This document shows, piece by piece, positions 46,077 to 58,333 of a DNA stretch of 64,000 bases (position 1 is its first letter; every line of letters begins with the position of its first letter). Both the position numbers and the translations under genes were made by a program. The notes beneath the pieces were generated by a model that searched no databases, had not been told where the DNA came from, and saw only the letters and a program-made list of their open reading frames with translations. The DNA is from Astrocystis sublimbata (taxonomy: Eukaryota; Ascomycota; Sordariomycetes; Xylariales; Xylariaceae): NCBI GenBank assembly GCA_022453515.1, contig JAJNNY010000007.1, positions 1,054,001 through 1,118,000 of the forward strand. Reading direction: 5' to 3'.

Positions 46077-49000
46077 ATACTTATAACAGTCATAGATCTA
46101 CAACGCAGTAGTTTGTACGTCATATTCCCCCCGCATAGCATGCATTATCGTATCAATCTGTCATTGTATGTATTAAGTAGGTATGTATGGGTCCCTGGGC
46201 CTGCGCACTGAGGGATATACCCGTTCCCGCCAGTATGCCAGTACCTATGCCAGTACTACATAGTATGATAGTACCCATTCCTGATAACATTTGAAAGTGA
46301 CGAAACTGTAATAACAACAGCTTTGGTGTACAGAACATGGCCCTTACTCAGGCGAAGATGGCCTTCACGCTTGTCACGTTCCTGAAGGCTAAGCCCATCG
46401 CCATGTGTTGCCCAGTCCCGCCAGTCTCGCCAAGCATTACAGGGCGCCTCAAACCGGCAAAGCAGCAAAGCAGCAAAAGAAACTGAAGTACTTAGCGCGA
46501 CGATGTCAAGATGCAATCGATGGCACACCAAGTACTCACGTACCTCGGGACCCTGGTCGCTCGAGCCTAGGTATGTGACACCATACGCGTGCCCTCGGCC
46601 CCAAACTGTCAGGCTGTTACTTATGCGAACCAAATAATGTCCGTCGTTGGTTTTCGGCTACGACGATCTTACTGGCAGATGCACTGGTAGATTGGGTCGT
46701 TGCTCAGGGGGTCAGGGTCGTCCCCTGACGCTGCCAATCCTTTCAACGTATCAGGGCATCATACATAGTCCATCACATAGACGTCACGAGGAGCATCGCC
46801 CTGAGAGTGGGAATTGGTTCAGCCAGTCATGTTCCAATGTACAAATCAACCTCTGGTACGCTTTTGACTTTAACTAGCATATGTAAATACTACTCGGATG
46901 GTATGATTTGAGTACCTGATCAGGCTTATTACTCGTATTGCAGTTCCCGCTTGCTCGAGGTCAATACTAGTACCGAGATCCTGAGAAAAGGTGTCTTGCC
47001 TGTCTAGACAGAAAAATCTACGAATCGTCCAAGCAGATACTCTCTGTACAGACTTGTTGTACCTTGCGCGACACGCGACTCCCGAGGTTGCAGCCAAAGT
47101 GGCATCAGATATAATCTAAAAGACATCATTGCCAGATACTTCACTAGAATCGAAGTCAGTCAAAACCTAGCATGTCTAGATTATTTGCAAGTAGATACAG
47201 CTGAGACGATTCGTGTATGCCAACAAAAGATATTAATCGCTAGCCTTCTCACCTCAATGCCTACCAAACAGATGTTTCCTACATTACGTGACTGGCGCAT
47301 CGCGCGAATTCTCTGATTTGCTTGTTCCAATATCCTTGGGGTTACATAGTCCCTTGAATTCCCATCTAGGCAAGTTGGATATTGTGCAGCGGTGGCTGTG
47401 CTGAAATTGCGCATGCATGTTGCTTTGATGGCTGTCTATATTTGTCACTTGCTTGACACCAACTAACCAACCAACAAACTTGAACGTCGCAGGATCGGAC
47501 GATGCGGATGTTGGATTCCTGTTTAATTGAACAGAAGAGAAAGAAAGAGCTGGTTTCGACAACAAAGGGCGCCGAGGGGCACTACATCCATTCCTCATCA
47601 TTGTGACGGAATTTTAGAACTCGGATAGTTTGGGCTGTCGGACGAGCCGGAAGTCGGTGGGGGGGTTCGGAGCTGCGCCGCGCCGCCGAGCTTGGTGCAT
47701 GCTTGCTCTCGGGATCGTTTCGGCTTCAATCAGTCAGATAGCAAACGATGCACCTTGACAACTGTCCTTTGATCAGGTAGAACAAGCTGTGCCGTTTTCA
47801 TGTACAACTGTATGCTTGAGATATGGCAGCCAATAGGCATCTGCCATTGAAATTTGATGTGTGTGCTACGACATGATACGAAATAATAGCGATTCTCCTA
47901 TCATACAGACATACACAAGTAATGCAAGTTTGTAATTCTTTTAGATGCACCTTTGTGGCTTGTATGTCTGCCTCGAAGCAAAGTGCTACTTTTTGTTACG
48001 GAAATCTCCAAGTGTAAACACTGGGCCGGTGCAATTCTGTGCCCGTCTTGCCAGTGAAGCATATTATATGTGTATGGTAAGCCATCTAACCAGCTGTGTA
48101 CTCAGTCACTGGACTGTCTAATCACACATGGTAGTAGCAAGGACTGTCGTAAGGATGTTATAGGCCAGTCTGCCAGAGGATGCAAGGCATCTATCCAATT
48201 CATACATGACCACCGTGACAAACAACCACTATCATGCGTGCTTGTGAGGAATTCGCTGTTCACGCCCATTAAGTAGTTGACGTTCTCGTGCTCTCGTCCT
48301 AGTCATTGTTCGCTTGCTCCAGATTGATTCGGTCCTCGATTAACAAATGTATCACTAACGACGAGGCAGGTGAAGGGATGTCAGGTGATATAGGCATATA
48401 ATTTGAACATACTTATTACTCATGATATTGCCCATCCATTTTGACTACACATGATTCCCAAGGGCTTTCCACGAGGTATCTGTGCCGATGGTAACGCCAT
48501 ACAACAAATCGAGCATAACATCATCTTGTTATTGCAACAATATCAAAGGCAGGAGGGCAATATTATAACAAGCACATATTAATATTGTTACTACGGTCTT
48601 CGGCCCTAAATTTCGACCGCTTCCTAAATACCGTATCGTATCAAACACGAAACACGAGGAGAGCTGACGCTTCTGCCATAATATCCCGTAAGCATAACCG
48701 TGGAACCTGTTTCTATCTGATCCATGGCAAAGAGAAAACCTGACAAGTTCATGCAAAGTTCTTTGGCAGGAAAGCCGAGTAGGCAGAGACCTACAACACG
48801 GTCAAACCCCAGCGCCCTACCCGAATATATCAGCGAAAGAAGCAAAAAGAAAAGCAAAAACACCATCGGCTGTCGTGGAGGCATGCTTCGGGTCCAAATT
48901 GCCAAATTTACAACCATGAACGAATGGGAGTTACTAGATGCTTGATGGTATAGGGTGCCTGGAGCGCCGGCAGTGGTCATGAGAATTGCTTGTAGCCTCA

Positions 49001-49764
49001 GAGAATTCGAGACGTGTGGAACTGTCAACAAGGTATTTCCCACATGATGCGCTCAGACGTTGTAACAGCATCCTAGTATAATGCCACTAAACCTCAAAGG
49101 CGATATTCGGTGGTAGTAGTGTTACTCATGTTGAGAGTATGGTTTGACGAGTTGCTGCAGGAACAGAAAATTGTGGGTGCACTTATTGAAGCTAGGCGGG
49201 GGATACGCCGTGTGCACTTGCTTGGAAATTGTTGATGCCACTATATCTTCACGAAATGATGGTTATGGACATTGAAATGTAGCTCCAGTATCATTATTTT
49301 ATTCGAGACCTGGGATAAGTTACCTCAACAAGCCGAAGACACTATCCTACTAAATTCGACATGTACAGTAATTTTAATTGATTATCTAAATATCCAAGAA
49401 GTCCTTTATATTGATTGTGAAGTACGGGATAATGAGAAGGGCCCCAGGCTCTTGTGCGATATGCAGTATGGAGAAAAGGGCATCTGAAAGTGTGTGTTTT
49501 ACCAAGATATGGTTGCGATTTTGTCAACTGGGGACTAAACGATCTATTGAAACGATGTGACAGGATATGATGTGGTATAGTTGAACGCCATCGCCATGCG
49601 GAAATCAGAGTGCTTGATAAACAATGAATACAAAAGAAAGAACACCATATCTTATGTATCGTAACGTGGGGGGCGTCCCCATTGGTAATCGCGATAGCAT
49701 ACCAAAGAGAGCAGGACGCGGTGGTACAGTATGGGACCAACCCTGATTATCCTTGCCAAGGGTC

Positions 49765-50862
49765 TCAGTCCCATAAACATAAACTCGGCTGTAGAACAAC
49801 ATATTCAAGCGAGCCGTCACGGAGCCACTGCACCTGGCATCCACTCGATATATGATTCCGAGGCAGGACCGCCCTCCTCGTCTCGAAGTCGCCAAGCTCG
49901 GCTTCCATTTTATGTAGCTGCAAGAGATTCTCCTGGCCGACCCAGTTGTTTATCAGGGTTGCGATCCGTTTGAACCCACTCGTGTGTCCGCCGCAGTCAT
50001 CCGGTTGGTAACCGGAGGACACAAATAGATAGCTGTGTATAAGCTCGTGGATGAAGGTGGAGATGAGCAGGCGTCTGTTGTATTTCTTATTCTTCAAGAT
50101 CTGCCTCGACAGGAAGATGAGGGTTTCGTAACCGTGGCCGTCAGGCGCATCCCTCCAGGCAGTCGTGCCAATGAGATTTTCAGGAAGGTCTTGCCATGTC
50201 CAAGTCACCCTACCTTTCAAGCGTCCCCGAAAGAAGATCTCGTTGGTGGCGTAAAATATGCCTTGGAGCGCTTCGTCGTCAATCTCGAACTCGGCGCAGA
50301 GTGCCTTGGGGCTGATGAGGCTTTTCAGAATTCTTTCGTGCTGTGATAGTCGCCTCCGCCTCCGATAGTCTGCCATGTCGGTCTCAACCAAGCTCGCAGC
50401 CTTGTCATGGAGATGATTTTCCGAGTTTTCCTGCAGGTTTACAACGGAACTGGACTCCTTTTCGCTCCGTATACGAAGGTCAAGGCACTGGGTATGCATT
50501 TGTGTTGATGCACTGCGGTGACCACAGGAGTGTATTGGTTCAGAAGAGGTAGTTTCGTCGCCTCCAAAAAAGCCCAGGTCATCTCGTTGTGTCGATCGAC
50601 CCCCTTCCTTGATGATAAAGAAGGGGGGGACCGCCCTGTGGTCATACTGGGCCAAGGTATCGTCGTTCGAGTGATCGTAGGCCCGGGAGCGCTTCCACTC
50701 TCTTAGTATGCGGTAGTCATCGTCGATATCGAGTTGGTGTGTATGTTGAAACTGTCTTTTGGTTGCGAAAGGTGCAATACTGTCACGGTCTCGAGATCGA
50801 GAGATAACCGAGTCGCTCAAGGAGCGCAGCATCTCAGTACCACCCACGTTCCAATCAGCCAT
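49765..50862 (-). CDS. SprT-like zinc metalloprotease-domain protein
   Basis: Single exon, 365 residues. The SprT-like domain occupies the C-terminal half: the zinc site HELIH (about residues 272-276, in STFIHELIHSYLF) with a third ligand in GGHTSGF (His about 293). Preceding sequence has the family's strand-helix pattern (NEIFFRGRLKGRVTWTW, LIFLSRQIL). In the family these domains act in DNA-protein crosslink repair (SPRTN/Wss1-related) or remain uncharacterised; function here is inferred only. The first 150 residues are disordered and charged, without a recognisable UBZ, SHP or PIP motif. No zinc ribbon follows. ATG 50862 is the first in-frame ATG; the frame opens upstream at a GTG. A short upstream exon cannot be excluded. 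Confidence 0.8.
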   Translation of the reverse strand: MADWNVGGTEMLRSLSDSVISRSRDRDSIAPFATKRQFQHTHQLDIDDDYRILREWKRSRAYDHSNDDTLAQYDHRAVPPFFIIKEGGRSTQRDDLGFFGGDETTSSEPIHSCGHRSASTQMHTQCLDLRIRSEKESSSVVNLQENSENHLHDKAASLVETDMADYRRRRRLSQHERILKSLISPKALCAEFEIDDEALQGIFYATNEIFFRGRLKGRVTWTWQDLPENLIGTTAWRDAPDGHGYETLIFLSRQILKNKKYNRRLLISTFIHELIHSYLFVSSGYQPDDCGGHTSGFKRIATLINNWVGQENLLQLHKMEAELGDFETRRAVLPRNHISSGCQVQWLRDGSLEYVVLQPSLCLWD

Positions 50863-53425
50863 CACACATGCTATAAGACGGGTTCCTCTCGGCACCTGGC
50901 ATGGGAGGACGACATGAGATGAACAATTTATCGAAATTGTTGAGACAACAGCGCTGTGGTGACCACTTCTGTGTTCTCGAGATATGGTTTCTGGTTGTGA
51001 CCGTGGACCCTGCCGGTCTCAAGGATCTCCTTGTCGCTGGGTAATGACATGTGAGGACAGCGTAATCGAACGTTAGCCTCACTTAGACGACCGCGCGCTA
51101 AAGCGGCCGAATATAGGTAGGTGTGGATAACCTCAAGGTTAAAGGAGCTGTGTCGAGGGTCTACCACATGGCACAGCAAAGAAAAGACACGAAAAAAAAA
51201 CAAAAAAAGCAAGTCAAGATATGGGCGGGCAGAATTCATGCATGCACCTCGAATATTCCCCGGCCGACGAATAACAAATCGCTGATTGAGTTTGGCTCGT
51301 CTGGGACGGAGGGTCTGACCTTGGTACTAGCAGTTTCTCTACGAAAGTGCGGTATGGAAGGCGGTAAGACAAGAGTGTGAGGAGCCAACGCATATAAGTG
51401 GAGAAACGAGGGAAGGTTAGAGCCTGGATGCCTGGGAATCGAAGACCGACCAGAGGGAAATACAGCGGTGAAAGACCGCAGTGTACTTGGAATCCAGACA
51501 AGCACACTGCAATAAGTCGCCTTGGTGGGTGAGAGGGGCTGCCAAAAGATCGCCAGCGCAGGTTGCGGCGTGGCGAAACGGCCTGCAGCACAGCACCTAG
51601 CAGCTGGCAGTAGGGAAGGCACCTAAGGGACAGACAGGTAAGTATTCTGGCAGGTAGCAGGTACGGGCAGTACCTACCTACATGTAGGTGCCCATTCCAC
51701 TCGAGCCACTTGCCTACCTGAAGTACCTCCTACCTAGGTAGATACCTCCCTACCCTTACCTTACGTTTCTCTACCTCCCGTCATGTTCGCATGCCATGTA
51801 AGAGCCATGTAAGAATTGTTGTCTATGCAGGTATATGGGGACATAAATAGACGATACGCCGTCGCATGTGCCAGCAGGATGAGGCCACTCGCTCCCTTTC
51901 CCAGTATTCGTCGACAGCGCCAGGATTCGCTCGCTGCTATGGTGCATCGAGCACCGTTAGATGGCTCACCTGCGGGAGCCATCTTGCTTCTCCTTCTGCG
52001 TCGTCCGACAACGAGTTTCACGGTAGTAGCGAGTCCGCTGTGTCGTCCGACACGGCCGCCAGCGATCGATCACTGGCGAAGATGCCAAGTGCGTGCGTGT
52101 GTGTGGACAGCGTCGGACGGCTGGTTGCGATGTGGGGGTTTTAATACTCGAGGTCGTTGGATCTACGCGGTATTCGATACGAACCACATCCCCGTAAGTA
52201 ACCGGATATTAAACAATGTCGTCCTCGTCCGAGCTCGTCCTCCACTTCCGCTTGTTGCCGCCCAGGCATATTCCTGCCTTCAATCCGTCCACAGGTCATG
52301 ACACCATCGAAGTTGCAGCGAGACATACAAGGCAGAAGAGTCGGCGTCCTCGCAACTGCAGACGGGAGCGGCATCTCGGCTCGACTAAGCGACACAGCAG
52401 TGAAGGCATGGTTCCCTAGCCTTAGCATATGCCATGATGTGAAAGCCTGATACCGGCGATGTGGTTGGAAATTTCCAATATCAGTTGACCGACCACTGGA
52501 CATGACCGATGCATAATTAGCCCTATATCACCAGTGCATGTGAATCTCCGCCTTTTGGTTCGCCGGCAACTATCTTGCTGGGAGATGGCGGGTCCTAATT
52601 GGCCGCCTCATTTGGCGACTCGTCCCGTTCACCTCTCGCCGACTGAGGCTGCTCCAGGGAACGCTCCCTATTCCCCTGTCTTGAGTGCAGCGATACAACC
52701 CAGACAGCCGAGACAGCCTATACTCGTACGCACACCTTACCGCTTACCTTGCATCTTATTTTGCAAGTCCGCGTTACGCAGGTAGCATGGATCATACAAA
52801 CCTAGGCACTGGATTCTCATCACCGCAAATGACTGTCTGGCCATCCGGCCTCCAGCGTAGCAACTATCGTAATCGAGCGATGAGTTCCAGTGTCGTGTAT
52901 CTATCTCATCCAGGTGTCAAGTTCAACTACCGTGACTGTCGACTGTATCGAATTACACATGGTGCCAAGCCAGGATCGGTCAAACTAGATCTTTGACCAG
53001 GTTCCCCCCGGGGAGAAGGATAAGGGATTCACCAATTGTCCTCGCCAGGCGCTCTCTACAACTAGACATACGACATATTTATCCATGCAAACACCACCTG
53101 TAAAGGAGAGATGCTGGTATATAACATATTGCAACCCGCTTTTGTATACTCTTCTATCAATACAGCTCGACAGCCTTGAAGCCGAAGCATCGCGGTACTC
53201 GTCACCTCATTAAGATGCAAATGAGTCAGGGTGTCAGGATCACTCCGTAATCTGTACGTTGATCCTGTCTTCTGAGACGATTAGCCAATTGCCGATCAGG
53301 ATGTCGATCATACAATCGATCCTCGCGCAATACCAAGAAACTCAAGATACTCTCAACTTGCCTGCGAGTCCCAAACCGCAATTACACCAATTATCCCTTT
53401 CGGGGCCAATAAGGTTGTCCCCAAC
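50863..53425. other. Spacer between SprT-like and F-box genes
   Basis: About 2.6 kb. It holds the SprT-like promoter and the F-box 3' flank. An A-rich tract lies at 51176-51212, and dense TACCTA/TAGGTA repeats at 51671-51750. Open frames near 51214-51622 and 51816-52503 have no recognisable domain. Confidence 0.55.
51671..51750. repeat. Dense TACCTA/TAGGTA repeat cluster
   Basis: The densest cluster in the window: TACCTACCTACATGTAGGTG, GCCTACCTG, TACCTCCTACCTAGGTAGATACC within 80 bases. It lies about 800 bases upstream of the SprT-like start. Confidence 0.75.
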
Positions 53426-55338
53426 TCATCGGGAAGGCATCCCAAGGTTCTGTACGAATCGCACCTCGTCCGCCTGTCGTTGCAATGCCAGCCTCATCTG
53501 TTTTGCGTACTTGCGTTCTTCCTCTGCAGCCATTCCCTCGGATTCATCTTTGTTTTCGGCAAAGTCCTCCGGCGAGAAACCTGCACCGGATGTGAAGTTT
53601 ATGAGCCCCAGCGTCTCTCCCGTCCAGAACACGATGTCATCGTCATTGGCAGTGCCGGCCCCCACTTTCGTCCCCATCCGTGTCGATAACAGCTTGCGGG
53701 CAATGTCGTCTGATCCAGGACTCGTACCGAACAGAGAGCGATTGTTGTCCTCCGTTTCCGCTTTCCCGATCTTGTGTCGCCGCACCTCCGTGAAGCCATC
53801 CCTTTCAACCCATTTTAGGTAACCCTGCCCGTCAGAGAATACGATCCGGTTTCCGTGGTTTATGACGGACAGAAGCTTCGAAGAAGAAGCAGTCTGTCGG
53901 TTCTTCGTAGCTGAGTTATACGACACACAATTCCGGTCTGGGCCTTCGTGCTCAGATGATAGCCCATATATCTCGAGCGAGCCCTTGGTGTTATATTCAC
54001 CACACGCTATCAGTGTTCTCCCACAAGATCTCTTAGATTCACGGACTTGTTCTTCTGTCAGCTCAAGCCGTCGGCGGAGATCGCTGTCAATGCTGGAAAA
54101 CGGATAGGGTAGAGACGTGAGACTGCAAAGCCGACCGCCTGAATGCAGTGATCCTTTAATAGACGGGAACATTCGCCGATCATAGTGCAAGATGTTCGAG
54201 AATCGACCCGCGACAAAGAAGTCATCAGAGACTTGTCCCGGTTGCCCCGAAGAGTCCATGTGGTGGATATGTTGCGGACCAGGTTGCCACATCCTAGAGG
54301 CAAACCCAACGCCTGACGAGGACGGCTTGACTCTTTCCTGATGCCCCTGGCGCGGAGCATGTCCTGTCCGAAGATCATGCAAATATATGCCATTGGCGGT
54401 GGCCACTGTCAACGGCACCGTAGATGCTGCCGCTGATATGGCCGTAATCATTCCTTCAAACGGCGTTGTCGAAATAACGGTCATAGTCTGGATATCGATG
54501 TCTACGAGGTCTGACAGGAGTGAGTATCCTGTTTATACACAGAGGGGCAGATGACTTACGGTTTTCCACGACAACGGATGCAGTATGCTTGTCACTGTTG
54601 ATACCTATACATTCAATGATACCTCTATCAATGAACGGAGTCGAACTTTCCGCCGATGGTATGGCCTTCCAAAGCAATCCCGGTTTACTCTTTGATAGTA
54701 TCGATCCTTTCTTAGCCCTCGATCCTTTTACATCCCACAAACAGATTGATCCGTCGTCAAGTGGCGATGCCGCATAGAGGTGGGCCTCCGTCTCGGAGGG
54801 CTTGTACAGTGCAATACCACGGACGTCGCTTTCTGGTCGCTCAAACCAGTTGGTGACAACAGGCCCATTTCTCTGGATGAACTCCGTGTACCAATCTGTT
54901 TGCTCTCCCGGAAATGTAGGGTCCCAATTGGCAGCGATCCGTGTGTATTCTGTTTGTCTCTTTATACTAGCAAGCTCACCTATTCTTTCTAACACATCAT
55001 GATGCTGGAGAGGGTGAGTGTCTGCTGGGACCGCTCCGCTGAGGGGGGATGCTTCTTCGTCTACCCAGTCCGATCCTTGCCGAAATAGCGAAACACGATC
55101 GAGCATAGCAGAGGCTTGAAGACATCGTTTGCGCCAATGTGGATTATCTCGGCAGATATGTAGGAATTTCTTTGACACTGCCTGGAGTCTGACAACATCT
55201 TGGATTGTCAGAACTGCACATTGTGGGATCGATTAGCACTTATCCACATGATCACAAACAACGAGCGGACAAAGTATTCATTGACTGACACTTAATAACA
55301 AAAAGTAAAAGTTCGTTTGGGAGTGCGACCAATTCCAT
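53426..55338 (-). CDS. F-box protein with probable beta-propeller
   Basis: Probable substrate adaptor of an SCF ubiquitin ligase (inference). Three exons, 55290-55338, 54560-55213 and 53426-54510, join in frame to 595 residues. The first exon is only 49 bases and ends at a GTCAGT donor. The F-box is completed across the first intron: LPNELLLFVIKFLTIQDVVRLQAVSKKF, then DNPHWRKRC. The rest looks like a WD40-type propeller: GSICLWDVKG, ITAISAAASTVPLTVATANGIYLHDLRTG, FSNILHYDRR, IACGEYNTKGSLEIYG and KLLSVINHGNRIVFSDGQGYLKWVERDG. Repeats are divergent and lack most GH/WD signatures. The C-terminus is a charged helix ending AEEERKYAKQMRLALQRQ. It matches F-box/WD-type proteins of filamentous ascomycetes in layout; the specific target is unknown. 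Confidence 0.85.
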
Positions 55339-55452
55339 GTCTCGGACACACGTGGATGTTACCTAAACCTGGGTAAGAATACCGGTCCGCGACGTGAGTG
55401 ATAATTCCCATTTAATAATCAATGTCAGAACGTCACAAGATGGACATAACGA

Positions 55453-55470
55453 TAGCAGCAGCAGCAGCAG
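55453..55470. repeat. AGC trinucleotide microsatellite
   Basis: AGCAGCAGCAGCAGCAG just upstream of the F-box gene start. Confidence 0.8.
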
Positions 55471-55828
55471 ACTCCAGCGCAAGAAATTTAAGAGAGGGCT
55501 TAAGTCAGACGTGCAGCACCAGCAGCAGAGAGAGGTACGATGTTCAAGTCCAACGCTCTCGGGGAAGTATAGATAGGAACAGTCGTGGGTAGATAGATAC
55601 ACCTATTTCGGACCTAAGATATCTCGACCTGGGTATATGCTGTAGCCTGCAGGTAGGAGGTAGCTTCTAGATCATGCTATGATCGCCCATTGGAAGTTTC
55701 CAGGGCATGCAAGTGCGGGCTTGGAACCGCCCGAGCCGCCTTACCTAATCGAGCCACAGGGAACCCTCGCCTGCCTCGGCCCGCCAGGCACTAGGGCCCA
55801 GGTTTTGTGTTGTACTCACTCCGTGTAA

Positions 55829-55897
55829 GTACCTAGGTTAGGTAAGCACCTACCACCTACGCACCGTATACGTATCGACCTACAAGCAGGTACCTAG
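55829..55897. repeat. TACCTAGGTTAGGTA repeat cluster
   Basis: AGTACCTAGGTTAGGTAAGCACCTACCACCTAC followed by AGGTACCTAG, a loose cluster of the dispersed motif. Confidence 0.65.
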
Positions 55898-56200
55898 CAT
55901 CCTTTTTGTCGCGTTGTATCTGTAAAGAATAAAGTGTTGCCGGGCTACCTAGTCCCATTGGTAGTGAATTTGTACGTAGTCCGTTAGGTTGCATGTGTTT
56001 AACCGACTTCGCAGTAGCCAGCCTGGAGCCACATCTCCCTTCTGCATCTCCTTTTTAGAATAGCACTGAATAATTAGACTACCTTTCTGCCCTTATTTCT
56101 CACAGCCTCAAGGCCTGTGACATAAAGTGATGGCAATAGCTTAAGCAGCAGTGATCCATGCTTCTTACGGTATGTTTTCTTGTTGTGACACTGCAACACC

Positions 56201-56246
56201 TTAGGTATCTCGTAGTAACTACTAGGTAGTAGGTACATACCTACAT
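56201..56246. repeat. TAGGTA repeat cluster
   Basis: TTAGGTAT, CTACTAGGTAGTAGGTACATACCTACATG: direct and inverted copies within 46 bases. Confidence 0.65.
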
Positions 56247-58333
56247 GTATGCAGAATGACTTGCCTCGAGGCTTCTATCTATGTGTATATTACATACAGG
56301 GCAATTTTTATGTATTTACGTTTCGAAAACAGCTTGAGTACATGCAGCATCTGCCCCAGATATTCAGCTGTGAATTTTTCGCTAAAGGCTGAATCCATAG
56401 GGAAATGGTAAGCAGAGTATTGCACTAGGAAATCACTTAATACCTACCTACCATGGCCATTTCCCCTCTACAGAAGTAAGGATAATCAAGTTTTTCAAGA
56501 GCATATATTATCAGTTCATACTACTGCTAGGACAAGTTCTCTAGGGTGTGCACTGTTGTAACATCATGACAGCAATCATGTATCTGTGCCATTGTCCTGA
56601 ACTCCTAGTCTACTACCCACCTAGTGTTGCTGTAAATTATTATCTTTCGCCGGCGTCTTGTCAGTGTTCTTAGTCATAATGGACCAATTTTCTCCGCCTA
56701 CAAACAACTATGCTGATTCAGTAATGACATTTCGTAGGAAGAAACCATTGCCCAAAGGCAGAACCTTTAAGGGGCTTGTTCATGTTCTCGATATCCGCTT
56801 GAATCTGTGATCAGTGCAGCACTGCCAGAGGAAGACTGTATATTGCTCAAACACAAATTTAATCAGATCACATTGAGACTTAATGTCAAGCGCCTGAGTT
56901 TTCCCAGTTGTGAATTCACTCAAGTGGCTGGTTACTATAATACGCAGATTGCACATTTTATCTATGGAATAATGAGTACTTAGACCTACCAAAATGATAT
57001 AAAGAAGACACACATGGTATTGCCCAAGAGAATGTTCATGTTATCCTATTACGCAACAACGATAGCCAGTCAGACTCTGCATCTAGGTGCACATGCAAAT
57101 ACCCCCTACTAGAGCTTTGAGGTAACGATCAACTGGTTTATCAGAAGCAAAGGCTATGTTAATTCGGGCATTCAGAGGGTATCCAGCTGTGTGCACTTGT
57201 GTATAGACTACGAATAATCAACCCAAGTCACAAAATCTCACGCTACGATTGTACAAGGACAGAATCACTATAGGGGAAAGTGGCAAGCAGAACCGTTATC
57301 CTCTCGTTAACGGAAAGTTGAACAAACATGTTGCTGCCACAAAATCCTGCACCGCCTTAGCGGCAGTATTCCACACCATCGGATATCTCTTCTCCTCGCA
57401 CCATTGAGGTGTGCACATTAAAAATTCTTTTTCCCTCGAGCATGGTCCTTCTGTGACTCTGGACCCCGCCACCCTCCTCTCGACCTTGGGACCATCTCGA
57501 TTGCCCAGTTTTCAGCATCTGAACAAGGTGCAATACCACTCAACCCAGCCATATTGAAACACCATTCAACACAGCGGCCTCGTCTGGAGTTCATTTCGCT
57601 TGTGCGAGTAGCACTCCCGTTTTCAGTAGGCCAATCACAGGAGTCTAAGCTACAAGACAGCGATCCCGAAGTTGCAGACCCTCTCCCGTGTTGTGTCTCG
57701 CGCTCCTTCTGATCCTTCGACTGCTTGTTGCTGCCTTCGTACTTGCCTCCGTTATCTCGAGGCTCACACAGGAAGTAGGTACGATTGTCATTACCCCGCT
57801 CCCCATCTCGACTCTCGAGGTCTTGCTATCTCAATGCCTTGGCCCATGAAAGCGCCGCGCCCGACTGAAGGGCTGACATCCAACCTTGCATAACAGGCTC
57901 ACGTTCACAATCTTCTTTTGTATCTCTACTTACCTGTCAAGCCCTGTCTTGATATACGTAGGCAATCTACCTCTTCATCTTCTGTCATATCACTGTCTCT
58001 TCCAACATATATCTAACAATCCTCGACAGAAAAACCCTCTCAGCATCAGTACCTACATGTCCATCTTCTGGTTCTGGTGTGCAGGCTTATAGTAGAGTGT
58101 AAATCTTTACCAAAACGATCTGGACTGCTCTCAGACGGGTCTGGGACTGACTTTTCATTACCAAAGCATACAAAGTTAGTTTCTCTGCCCACCCATCCTA
58201 CCTCATCCATTGTGCCATGAGTAGCACTGGCCAAATGGCCGACGTACATTCCTCGCTTTTCAGGCGGCTAACCATATTTGTTAGCCTTCCAGCTGGACTC
58301 GTCTGCTTGAGTGCAGGTAGGTAGACATTGAAG

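Larger units (their letters stand above)
43365..49764. other. 6.4 kb gene-free tract
   Basis: The longest stretch without a supportable gene. Open frames are all under 140 codons, sit in all six phases and show no recognisable domain; several begin only with GTG or TTG. It contains TAGGTA repeats (44013-44027, 46062-46076), a GAGGTAGGC tandem (45277-45309) and a short GC-rich patch near 47640-47690 with a CGG-N5-CCG arrangement. Non-coding RNA, a decayed gene or regulatory sequence cannot be told apart without transcripts. Confidence 0.55.
55339..58333. other. Long spacer between divergent genes
   Basis: Three kilobases between the starts of the F-box gene (minus) and the two-TM protein gene (plus). 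It holds an AGC repeat at 55453-55470 and TAGGTA clusters at 55829-55897 and 56201-56246. A CT-rich stretch near 57400-58100 is probably the leader or promoter of the gene at 58334. No domain-bearing frame. Confidence 0.55.

Noticed and set aside
47284..47601. Minus-strand frame of 105 codons in the empty tract
   Set aside because: No domain, ordinary length for chance, no splice partners.
48624..49043. Minus-strand hydrophobic frame of 139 codons
   Set aside because: Begins only with GTG, lacks any recognisable family or splice partners, and its leucine-rich part sits opposite an A/G-rich stretch; probably chance.
50855..50895. Upstream GTG start for the SprT-like protein
   Set aside because: The frame opens upstream only with GTG; fungal nuclear genes start almost always with ATG, so 50862 is used.
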